A DNA stretch of 64,000 nt from Pseudomonas sp. UBA6562 (GTDB lineage: Bacteria; Pseudomonadota; Gammaproteobacteria; Pseudomonadales; Pseudomonadaceae): the NCBI RefSeq assembly GCF_002434265.1, contig NZ_DJJS01000003.1, positions 62,001 through 126,000 on the forward strand. The letters are read 5' to 3'. A model generated the notes under the pieces. That model saw nothing but the letters and a program-made list of their open reading frames with translations, was not told where the DNA came from and did no database searches. Below, piece by piece: positions 55,287 to 62,930 of this stretch. The translations under genes were made by a program, and so were the position numbers. Every line of letters starts with the position of its first letter. The stretch's first letter is position 1.

Positions 55287-56069
55287 ATGCGTACCCTCAA
55301 CAGCCTGATCCTTGCCGGCGGCTTGCTGACCTGCGGCGCCAGCGTCGCCGGTGACCTGCTGCAGTGGCAGAGCAACAGCCTCACCTACCTGTGGGGCAAG
55401 AACTTCAAGGTCAACCCCGACACCCAGCAGACCTTCACCTTCGAGCACGCCGACGGCTGGAAATACGGCGACAACTTCTTCTTCATCGACCGCATTTTCT
55501 ACCAGGGCAAGAAGGACGCCAACGTCGGGCCCAATACCTACTACGGCGAATTCACCCCGCGCCTGTCGTTCGGCAAGATCTTCGACCAGGACCTGTCGTT
55601 CGGCCCGATTAAAGACGTGCTGCTGGCCATGACCTACGAGTTCGGCGAGGGCGACAGCGAGTCGTACCTGATCGGCCCGGGCTTCGACCTGGCAGTGCCG
55701 GGCTTCGACTACTTCCAGGTGAACTTCTACAAGCGCACCACCGACGGCAGCCGGCCGGGCGACGACGTCTGGCAGATCACCCCGGTGTGGGCCTACACCC
55801 TGCCGCTGGGCTCGTCCAATCTGCTGATCGACGGCTACATGGACTGGGTGGTGGACAACGACGAGAACCGCCGCGGCACCTACCACGCCAACCTGCACTT
55901 CAACCCGCAGATCAAGTACGACCTGGGCAAAGCGCTCAAGCTCGGCGAGAAGCAGCTGTACGTGGGTGTGGAGTACGACTACTGGAAGAACAAGTACGGC
56001 ATCAAGGATTCGGACGGCTTCACCACCGACCAGAACACCGCCAGCTTGTTGGTGAAAGTGCACTTCTGA
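55287..56069 (+). CDS. Tsx/OmpK-like outer-membrane channel
   Basis: 260 residues with a Sec signal (MRTLNSLILAGGLLTCGASVAG) and a beta-barrel pattern of alternating residues (SNSLTYLWGKNFKVNPDTQQTFTFEHADGWKYGDNFFFIDRIFY) ending in aromatic F (LLVKVHF), the BAM signal. Tsx-type channels pass nucleosides. Placement next to a purine permease supports uptake of purine compounds across the outer membrane. AGGAG lies upstream of the ATG. Confidence 0.9.
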   Translation: MRTLNSLILAGGLLTCGASVAGDLLQWQSNSLTYLWGKNFKVNPDTQQTFTFEHADGWKYGDNFFFIDRIFYQGKKDANVGPNTYYGEFTPRLSFGKIFDQDLSFGPIKDVLLAMTYEFGEGDSESYLIGPGFDLAVPGFDYFQVNFYKRTTDGSRPGDDVWQITPVWAYTLPLGSSNLLIDGYMDWVVDNDENRRGTYHANLHFNPQIKYDLGKALKLGEKQLYVGVEYDYWKNKYGIKDSDGFTTDQNTASLLVKVHF

Positions 56070-56293
56070 GGGCAGGCGCGCTTGCTCGGGATTCGCCAGG
56101 CGGGCAAGCGCGCCATCGATGGTGCGGTCATAGGGCGTTTGGACGAGGCCTCCCCGCGGTTTGGCGGGGCCGGGTCAAGCGCAGCCGGGCTGCGTCGGGC
56201 TCGGCCAGGCTGGGTTGCTCCGCCCGGTCGACCTTGCACGGGCCGCGCGTGAGCTGGCCGAGCCTTTTCCGACCTGTCCGGACGGCTCGAGCC

Positions 56294-57214
56294 TCACTTG
56301 GCCGGTTCTTCCTTGCGGGCCGTGCCCACGACCTTGCTGACAGCACCCACCCCCACGGCGGCGATCATCCCGGCGATGGCACCGATCACGCCATAGGCGA
56401 ACATCTTGGCCACCACCGCCCAGCCGCCCAGATCGCCCACCAGCGTTTCCAGGAAGTGTTCGATCGGCTGGATGCCTTCGGCCACGAAGGTGCCGCCGAC
56501 CAGGAACATCGCCACCGTGCCGATCCACGACAGCGCCTTCATCAGCACCGGTGCCGAGGCCACCAGCGCGCCGCCGATCTTTTTCAGCAGTGTGTTCTTG
56601 GCCTTTTGCAGCTTGAAGCCCACGTCGTCCATTCTGACGATGCCGGCGACCGCGCCGTAGACGCCGGCCGTCATGGCGATGGAGATGACGATGAGGGTCA
56701 CGATCTGCTGCATCAAAGGCGCGGCCGCCACCACGTTCAAGGTGATGACGGTGATTTCCGCGCTGAGGATGAAGTCGGTGCGGATGGCGCCCTTGACCTT
56801 GCGTTTCTCGTAGGCCGCCAGCGCCTCCGGAGTTTTCGGCACGGCCTTGGCTTCGCGCGCCTCGGCTTCCTCACCACCGCGCTGGAGCTTTTCCTTGATC
56901 GCCTCGAAGCCTTCGTAGCAGAGGTAGATGCCGCCAGCCATCAGCAGCCATTTGACCGACCAGGGTGCGAAGGCGTTGAGCAGCAGCGCGCACGGCACCA
57001 GGATCGCCTTGTTCAGCAACGAGCCCTTGAACACCGCCCAGACCACGGGCAGCTCGCGGTCGGCGCGCATGCCGGTGACCTGCTCGGCATTCACCGCCAG
57101 GTCGTCGCTGAGCACGCTCGCGGTCTTTTTCGCCGCCACCTTGCTCATCAGGGAAATGTCATCGAGCAGTGCGGCGATATCGTCCAACAATGCGAAGAAA
57201 CTGCTGCCAGCCAT
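56294..57214 (-). CDS. DUF808 (YedI-like) inner-membrane protein
   Basis: 306 residues, MAGSSFFALLDDIAALLDDISLMSKVAAKKTASVLSDDLAVNAEQVTG at the N-terminus, the hallmark of DUF808, followed by several membrane segments (SVKWLLMAGGIYLCYEGFEAIKEKL; ITVITLNVVAAAPLMQQIVTLIVISIAM; WIGTVAMFLVGGTFVAEG) and a Lys-rich tail. Function unknown. ATG at 57214 matches the family start. Confidence 0.9.
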   Translation of the reverse strand: MAGSSFFALLDDIAALLDDISLMSKVAAKKTASVLSDDLAVNAEQVTGMRADRELPVVWAVFKGSLLNKAILVPCALLLNAFAPWSVKWLLMAGGIYLCYEGFEAIKEKLQRGGEEAEAREAKAVPKTPEALAAYEKRKVKGAIRTDFILSAEITVITLNVVAAAPLMQQIVTLIVISIAMTAGVYGAVAGIVRMDDVGFKLQKAKNTLLKKIGGALVASAPVLMKALSWIGTVAMFLVGGTFVAEGIQPIEHFLETLVGDLGGWAVVAKMFAYGVIGAIAGMIAAVGVGAVSKVVGTARKEEPAK

Positions 57215-57696
57215 GTGTGTGCGTCCTGAGTCGATTGATGCGGTGCCCGCAAACCCCGTGGCCGGCCAGGCCCAGCGCGAGCCGGTGCCTGGCGGCGAGG
57301 GAATGGGATACAGACCGAGCGGGCACCTAGGAGTTCTGCGCCGTAGCTGCCGCGCTTGCGCCGGCCACGCGGTGGCAGGCAACGATAGACCGATGCGTCA
57401 GCGGCTCCGCGCCTGCCCATCAACGCGCTGAGCATCGACCGGGCTGCAAGGCCTGTGCTCGCACCAGCAAGCCGCCGGTTCGAGCTGCTGAATGAGCTGG
57501 CGAATAGCGCTATCGCCATTGCAAGCTCCCGCAGCGAGACGCTGAACGGACTGGGGGGTATCGCCATTGAGGTCGCAAACGCCCATGCCAAGGTAATGGC
57601 CGGGCTGCCGGGCACCGCCTTGAGCGCGCTTCCGGCACGGTGCTACCATGCCGCCCCCGCTTGCCGAGGTAGGCCGATAGAGGAAGTGTCCGGACC
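57215..57696. other. Gap between DUF808 gene and TetR gene
   Basis: About 480 bases. Short frames exist on both strands, for example 57455-57700 plus (81 codons with LNELANSAIAIASS...), but none has a ribosome site and family features. I see no gene. Confidence 0.4.
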
Positions 57697-58308
57697 ATGA
57701 GCACCATTCGTGAGCGCAACAAGGCACTGATCCTGCGTGCGGCCAGCGAGGAGTTCGCCGACAAGGGCTTCGCGGCCACCAAGACCAGCGACATCGCCGC
57801 CAAGGCCGGGCTGCCCAAACCCAACGTCTATTACTACTTCAAGTCCAAGGACAACCTCTACCGCGAGGTGCTGGAAAGCATCATCGCGCCAATTATGCAG
57901 GCCTCCACGCCGTTCAACGCCGACGGCGACCCCCAGCAGGTGCTCAGCGCCTACATCCGTTCCAAGATCCGCATTTCCCGCGACCTGCCGCATGCGTCGA
58001 AAGTGTTCGCCAGCGAGATCATGCACGGCGCGCCGCACCTGTCGGCGGCCCAGGCCGAGCAGTTGAACGCGCAGGCGCGGCACAACATCGCCTGCATCGA
58101 ACAATGGATCGAGCGCGGACAGATCGCGCCGATCGATGCGCACCATCTGATGTTCAGCATCTGGGCGGCGACGCAGACCTACGCGGATTTCGACTGGCAG
58201 ATCTCGGCGGTGACGGGCAAAGCGAAGTTGGCCGACAGCGATTACGAAGCGGCGGCGCAGACCATCATTCGCCTGGTGCTCAAGGGGTGCGAACCGGACG
58301 CCGGCTGA
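57697..58308 (+). CDS. TetR-family regulator, RutR-like
   Basis: 203 residues, GAGGAAG ribosome site. N-terminal helix-turn-helix (FADKGFAATKTSDIAAKAGLPKPNVYYYFKSKDNLYREVL) and a C-terminal domain like that of YcdC/RutR (ISRDLPHASKVFASEIMHGAPHLS ... WAATQTYADFDWQISAV). RutR responds to uracil and controls pyrimidine and purine genes, which fits the setting; ligand and targets here are not shown by sequence. Confidence 0.88.
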   Translation: MSTIRERNKALILRAASEEFADKGFAATKTSDIAAKAGLPKPNVYYYFKSKDNLYREVLESIIAPIMQASTPFNADGDPQQVLSAYIRSKIRISRDLPHASKVFASEIMHGAPHLSAAQAEQLNAQARHNIACIEQWIERGQIAPIDAHHLMFSIWAATQTYADFDWQISAVTGKAKLADSDYEAAAQTIIRLVLKGCEPDAG

Positions 58309-58333
58309 GGGCACGACTTACCGCTGCCTCCCT

Positions 58334-58475
58334 GTGGGAGCGGCTTCTGCCGCGATGGCCGGCGCAGCCGGCCCAAGCGCCACAGCGCTTTCGACACGCC
58401 ATACGCCGTGCTTGGACTGGGCCGGCGGTGCCGGCCATCGCGGCTAATCGGAGCGCCGAACCGGCCGCTCCTACA
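58334..58475. repeat. Inverted pair of REP elements (REPIN-like)
   Basis: One copy at 58334-58373 begins GTGGGAGCGGCTTCTGCCGC and holds the GGCCGGC/GCCGGCC hairpin; an inverted, longer copy at 58420-58475 ends CCGGCCGCTCCTACA. The pair is separated by about 46 bases. Placed between convergent tetR and glcG; the TAGGAGCGG end of the second copy contains the glcG stop. Confidence 0.8.
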
Positions 58476-58911
58476 CCCCCACCCCCGCATCCGCCTTCAA
58501 CCCCACCGCCTCTATCGCACTGATGGCGCACTGCTCGTCGATGTCGGAGGTGTCGCCGCTGATGCCTACCGCACCGAGCACCTTGCCGTCCGCGTCGCGG
58601 ATCAGCACGCCGCCCGGCACCGGCACCACGGGCCGTTCGCCCAGGCCATTGAGGGCGGCGAAGAAGGCCGGGCGTTGCTGCGCGTCCAGCGCCAGCAGGC
58701 GCGAGCCCTTGCCCAACGCGATCGCCCCCCAGGCCTTGCCGATGGCGATGTCGGGACGCATCAGACTGGCGCCGTCTTCGCGTTGCAGGGTCAGCAGATG
58801 GCCGCCGGCATCGAGCACGGCCACGGTCAGCGGCGCGGCCTCGATGGTGCGGCCGACGGCCAGGGCGGCGGTCACCAGACCGACGGCGGATTTGAGCGTC
58901 AGGGGGTTCAT
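58471..58911 (-). CDS. GlcG/HbpS-family protein
   Basis: 146 residues of the GlcG/HbpS fold (PLTVAVLDAGGHLLTLQREDGASLMRPDIAIGKAWGAIALGKGSR ... VPGGVLIRDADGKVLGAVGISGDTSDIDEQCAISAIEAVGL). A GAGGA ribosome site precedes the ATG. Relatives sit in glycolate/glyoxylate operons; the exact role (heme binding or aldehyde-linked) is unsettled. Divergent from gcl, with two shared operators. The stop lies in a REP element. Confidence 0.88.
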   Translation of the reverse strand: MNPLTLKSAVGLVTAALAVGRTIEAAPLTVAVLDAGGHLLTLQREDGASLMRPDIAIGKAWGAIALGKGSRLLALDAQQRPAFFAALNGLGERPVVPVPGGVLIRDADGKVLGAVGISGDTSDIDEQCAISAIEAVGLKADAGVGV

Positions 58912-58990
58912 GGGAAGGTCCTCTTATTGTTGTGGGCGCCTGAAGGCGATTGAAAACCGAAGCCGCCACTAGAACACAACAGTACTGAAA

Positions 58991-59002
58991 ATTGTATACA
59001 AT
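58991..59002. promoter_or_regulatory. Operator ATTGTATACAAT upstream of glcG-like gene
   Basis: Perfect 12-base palindrome, extended by A/T arms (GAAAA on the left, ATTTTC on the right). Same core as the sites near hiuH/puuE; about 80 bases before the glcG-like start and 129 bases from the gcl site. Confidence 0.72.
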
Positions 59003-59085
59003 ATTTTCAAACGATCGTCTCAAAAAACCTCTAAATACCTTCCATTCAGCACGAATCCCGATCATTTGGCTTTCACCGAAAGGTG

Positions 59086-59140
59086 TTGACCACCATAAGA
59101 AAGCATGAATACACTTCATCGCAGAAAAAGTTGTATACAA
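59086..59140 (+). promoter_or_regulatory. gcl promoter with downstream operator
   Basis: TTGACC (59086-59091), 18 bases, TACACT (59110-59115) predict a start near 59122. The palindrome TTGTATACAA (59131-59140) lies just past it and 25 bases before gcl, where a bound repressor would block transcription. Confidence 0.68.
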
Positions 59141-59165
59141 TTACAAAATCGATGAGGCACAACCC

Positions 59166-60941
59166 ATGAGCAAAATGAGAGCAATCGATGCGGCCGTGCT
59201 GGTCATGCGCCGCGAAGGCGTCGAGACGGCCTTCGGCATTCCAGGCGCGGCCATCAACCCGTTGTATTCGGCGTTGAAGAAAGCCGGCGGCATCGATCAC
59301 ATCCTCGCGCGCCATGTCGAAGGTGCCTCGCACATGGCCGAGGGCTACACCCGCGCCAACCCCGGCAACATCGGCGTGTGCATCGGCACCTCGGGTCCGG
59401 CCGGCACCGATATGGTCACCGGCCTCTACAGCGCCTCGGCCGACTCCATCCCCATCCTCTGCATCACCGGCCAAGCGCCACGTGCGCGCCTGCACAAGGA
59501 AGACTTCCAGGCCGTCGACATCACCAGCATCGTCAAGCCGGTGACCAAATGGGCCACCACTGTGCTCGAACCCGGCCAAGTGCCCTACGCTTTCCAGAAA
59601 GCCTTCTACGAAATGCGCAGCGGCCGCCCGGGCCCGGTGCTGATCGACCTGCCCTTCGACGTGCAGATGGCCGAAATCGAGTTCGACATCGACGCCTACG
59701 AGCCGCTGCCGGTGCACAAGCCTGCCGCCTCGCGCGTGCAGGTGGAAAAGGCCCTGGCCCTGCTAAACGACGCCGAACGCCCGCTGCTGGTGGCCGGTGG
59801 CGGCATCATCAATGCCGATGCCAGCGACAAGCTGGTGGCCTTCGCCGAGCTAGTGGGCGTGCCGGTGATCCCGACCCTGATGGGCTGGGGCACCCTGCCC
59901 GACGACCACCCGCTGATGGTCGGCATGGTCGGCCTGCAAACCTCGCACCGCTACGGCAACGCCACCCTGCTCGAATCCGACCTGGTGCTGGGCATCGGCA
60001 ACCGCTGGGCCAACCGCCACACCGGCTCCGTGGACGTGTACACCCAAGGCCGGCGCTTCATCCATGTCGACATCGAACCGACCCAGATCGGCCGCGTGTT
60101 CACCCCGGACCTGGGCATCGTGTCCGACGCCGGCAGCGCCCTGGACCGCTTCATCGAAGTGGCCCGCGAATGGAAAGCCGCCGGCAAGCTCAAAGACCGC
60201 AGCCAGTGGCTCGCCGACTGCCAGCAACGCAAGGCCAAGTTGCAGCGCAAGACCCATTTCGACAACGTGCCGGTCAAACCGCAGCGCGTGTACCAGGAAA
60301 TGAACAAGGTGTTCGGCAAGGACACCTGCTACGTCAGCACCATTGGCCTGTCGCAGATCGCCGGCGCGCAGTTCCTGCATGTGTACAAGCCGCGCCACTG
60401 GATCAACTGCGGCCAGGCCGGCCCCTTGGGCTGGACCATTCCCGCCGCCCTCGGCGTGGTCAAGGCCGACCCGTCGCGCAAAGTGGTGGCGCTGTCGGGC
60501 GATTACGACTTCCAGTTCATGATCGAAGAGCTGGCGGTGGGCGCGCAGTTCAACCTGCCCTATGTGCACGTGCTGGTGAACAACGCCTACCTGGGGCTGA
60601 TCCGCCAGGCCCAGCGCGGCTTCGAGATGGACTACTGCGTGCAGTTGGCCTTCGAAAACATCAACGCCAGCGACGCCAGCAGCTATGGTGTGGACCATGT
60701 GGCGGTGGTCGAGGGCCTGGGCTGCAAGGCCCTGCGCGTGTTCGAGCCGGCCGAGATCGGCGCGGCGCTGGTCAAGGCGCAGGACATGGCACAAGCGCTG
60801 CGCGTACCGGTGGTGGTCGAGATCATCCTGGAACGGGTGACCAACATCTCCATGGGCACCGAGATCGACGCGGTCAACGAATTCGAAGACCTCGCGCTGA
60901 TCGGCAACGACGCCCCCACCGCCATTTCGCTGCTCGACTGA
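59166..60941 (+). CDS. gcl: Glyoxylate carboligase
   Basis: 591 residues, thiamine-diphosphate enzyme. The usual catalytic Glu of the family is replaced by valine (ARHVEGASH, Val51), the hallmark of Gcl. FAD domain in the middle (GIGNRWANRHTGSVDVYTQGRRFIHVDIEP) and TPP-binding motif SGDYDFQFMIEEL...NNAYLGLIRQAQ. It joins two glyoxylates to tartronate semialdehyde and CO2. First gene of gcl-hyi-glxR-ttuD. Confidence 0.97.
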   Translation: MSKMRAIDAAVLVMRREGVETAFGIPGAAINPLYSALKKAGGIDHILARHVEGASHMAEGYTRANPGNIGVCIGTSGPAGTDMVTGLYSASADSIPILCITGQAPRARLHKEDFQAVDITSIVKPVTKWATTVLEPGQVPYAFQKAFYEMRSGRPGPVLIDLPFDVQMAEIEFDIDAYEPLPVHKPAASRVQVEKALALLNDAERPLLVAGGGIINADASDKLVAFAELVGVPVIPTLMGWGTLPDDHPLMVGMVGLQTSHRYGNATLLESDLVLGIGNRWANRHTGSVDVYTQGRRFIHVDIEPTQIGRVFTPDLGIVSDAGSALDRFIEVAREWKAAGKLKDRSQWLADCQQRKAKLQRKTHFDNVPVKPQRVYQEMNKVFGKDTCYVSTIGLSQIAGAQFLHVYKPRHWINCGQAGPLGWTIPAALGVVKADPSRKVVALSGDYDFQFMIEELAVGAQFNLPYVHVLVNNAYLGLIRQAQRGFEMDYCVQLAFENINASDASSYGVDHVAVVEGLGCKALRVFEPAEIGAALVKAQDMAQALRVPVVVEIILERVTNISMGTEIDAVNEFEDLALIGNDAPTAISLLD

Positions 60942-61003
60942 ACCGTCCGACGCCCCGGCACCCGCTTTGCGGTGCTGGGGCCTTATCCGCTAGGAGACCC
61001 ACC

Positions 61004-61786
61004 ATGCCTCGCTTCGCCGCCAACCTGTCGATGCTGTTCACCGAACAGGACTTCCTGGCCCGGTTCAAGGCCGCTGCCGACGCCGGCTTCACCGGGGTCG
61101 AGTACCTCTTTCCCTACGACCACCGCGCCGAAGAGATCCGCCAGCAACTGGACGCCAACGGCCTGACCCAGGTGCTGTTCAACCTGCCGGCCGGCGACTG
61201 GGGCCAGGGCGAGCGCGGCATCGCCTGCCACCCGGAACGGGTCGAGCAGTTCCGCGCCGGCGTCGACCAGGCCATCGCCTACGCCCAGGTGCTGGGCAAC
61301 ACCCAGGTCAATTGCCTGGCCGGCATTCGCCCGCAAGGGGTGGACGAGCACCAGGTGCGCGCCACCTTCGTCGACAACCTGCGCTACGCCGCCGAGCGCT
61401 TGCACAAGGCCGGCCTGCGCCTGGTCATGGAAATGATCAACACCCGCGACATCCCCGGCTTCTACCTCAACACCACCGCCCAGGCGCTGGACATCCAGGC
61501 CGAAGTCGGCAGCGACAACCTGTTCCTGCAGTACGACATCTACCACATGCAGATCATGGAGGGCGATTTGGCGCGCAGCCTGGAGGCCAACCTCGCGCTG
61601 ATCAACCATGTGCAGCTGGCCGACAACCCCGGCCGCCACGAACCGGGCACCGGCGAGATCAACTACCACTTCCTGTTCGCGCACCTGGACCGCATCGGCT
61701 ACCGGGGCTGGGTGGGCGCCGAGTACAAGCCGCTAAGCACGACCGAGGCGGGCCTTGGCTGGTTGAAGACGTACAACGTGGTCTGA
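61004..61786 (+). CDS. hyi: Hydroxypyruvate isomerase
   Basis: 260 residues, AP-endonuclease-2-like TIM barrel: MPRFAANLSMLFTEQDFLARFKAAADAGFTGVEYLFPYDH, GDWGQGERGIACHPERVEQF, MEMINTRDIPGFYL, QYDIYHMQIMEGD and HVQLADNPGRHEPGTGEINY with metal-binding Glu and Asp. It interconverts hydroxypyruvate and tartronate semialdehyde. TAGGAG ribosome site; the frame is open far upstream through gcl, which is not coding. Confidence 0.94.
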   Translation: MPRFAANLSMLFTEQDFLARFKAAADAGFTGVEYLFPYDHRAEEIRQQLDANGLTQVLFNLPAGDWGQGERGIACHPERVEQFRAGVDQAIAYAQVLGNTQVNCLAGIRPQGVDEHQVRATFVDNLRYAAERLHKAGLRLVMEMINTRDIPGFYLNTTAQALDIQAEVGSDNLFLQYDIYHMQIMEGDLARSLEANLALINHVQLADNPGRHEPGTGEINYHFLFAHLDRIGYRGWVGAEYKPLSTTEAGLGWLKTYNVV

Positions 61787-61909
61787 CGGTATTTCCTGGG
61801 GTGCGAGGGTACGGCACGCCAAGGCGGCAGCGTCTGGCCGGCGTGCCCGCTGTGCCCTCCAGGCGCAACCCCCTGTCCCCACCTTCCAATAATAAAGAGG
61901 CACCTGCAC

Positions 61910-62803
61910 ATGGCTAAGATCGGTTTCATCGGCACGGGCATCATGGGCAAACCCATGGCCCTCAACCTGCTCAAGGCAGGCCACGACCTGTTCGTCTCCG
62001 AACACCACAGCAAGGCCCCGGCCGACCTGCTCGAGGCCGGCGCGGTCGCGCTGGCGAGCCCGAAAGAGGTGGCCCAGGAAGCGGAGTTCGTCATCGTCAT
62101 CGTTCCCGACACGCCCCAGGTCGAGAGCGTGCTGTTCGACGACGATGGCGTGGCGCAGGGCCTGAGCGCGAACAAGGTGGTGATCGACATGAGTTCGATC
62201 TCACCCACCGCCACCAAGGCCTTCGCCAAGCGCATCGGCGAGCTGGGCGCGGCCTACCTGGACGCACCGGTGTCCGGTGGCGAAGTCGGCGCCAAGGCCG
62301 CGACCCTGAGCATCATGATCGGCGGTTGCGAAAAAGCCTTCGAACGCGCTCTGCCGCTGTTCCAGGCCATGGGCAAGAACATCACCCACGTCGGCGCCAG
62401 CGGCGACGGCCAGACCGCCAAGGTGGCCAACCAGATCATCGTCGCCTTGAACATCCAGGCCGTCGGCGAGGCGCTGCTGTTCGCGGCCAGGAACGGCGCG
62501 GACCCGGCCAAGGTGCGTGCGGCGCTGATGGGCGGCTTCGCCTCCTCGAAGATTCTCGAGGTGCATGCCGAGCGCATGATCAAGGGCACCTTCGACCCCG
62601 GCTTCAAGATCAACCTGCACCAGAAAGACCTCAACCTGGCCCTGCAAGGCGCCAAGGAGCTGGGCATCAACCTGCCCAACACCTCCAACGCGCAACAGGT
62701 GTTCAGCACCTGCGTGGCGCTGGGCGGCGGCAACTGGGACCACTCGGCGCTGATCAAGGGCCTGGAGCACATGGCCAACTTCTCGATCCGCGACGAGGAC
62801 TGA
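61910..62803 (+). CDS. glxR: Tartronate semialdehyde reductase (2-hydroxy-3-oxopropionate reductase)
   Basis: 297 residues. NAD-binding GFIGTGIMGKPMALNLLKAG, substrate-binding DAPVSGGEVGAKAATLSIMIGG and catalytic Lys in DGQTAKVANQIIVALNIQAVGE. It reduces tartronate semialdehyde to D-glycerate, the product phosphorylated by TtuD. AAAGAGG lies before the ATG. Confidence 0.95.
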   Translation: MAKIGFIGTGIMGKPMALNLLKAGHDLFVSEHHSKAPADLLEAGAVALASPKEVAQEAEFVIVIVPDTPQVESVLFDDDGVAQGLSANKVVIDMSSISPTATKAFAKRIGELGAAYLDAPVSGGEVGAKAATLSIMIGGCEKAFERALPLFQAMGKNITHVGASGDGQTAKVANQIIVALNIQAVGEALLFAARNGADPAKVRAALMGGFASSKILEVHAERMIKGTFDPGFKINLHQKDLNLALQGAKELGINLPNTSNAQQVFSTCVALGGGNWDHSALIKGLEHMANFSIRDED

Positions 62804-62850
62804 GCCGTTTCACGGGAGTGCCTGGTCAGCGCTTCTGCAACGCGCAACAC

Positions 62851-62892
62851 CCGCCCCGCATTCGGCCTGCACGGAGGCCGGATGCGGGGCGG
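62851..62892. other. 18-bp hairpin between glxR and ttuD
   Basis: CCGCCCCGCATTCGGCCT pairs with 62875-62892 (one G-T pair) around a 6-base loop. No U-run follows. It lies 39 bases before ttuD and could set the ttuD level by attenuation or mRNA stability. Confidence 0.6.
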
Positions 62893-62930
62893 TTCTGATT
62901 CTGCACAACAACAACGATTGGGAGCTTGCC

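Noticed and set aside
59378..61003. Open frame that fuses through gcl into hyi (802 codons).
   Set aside because: The upstream part is out of frame with gcl and Arg/Pro-rich; hyi has its own ribosome site and family start at 61004.
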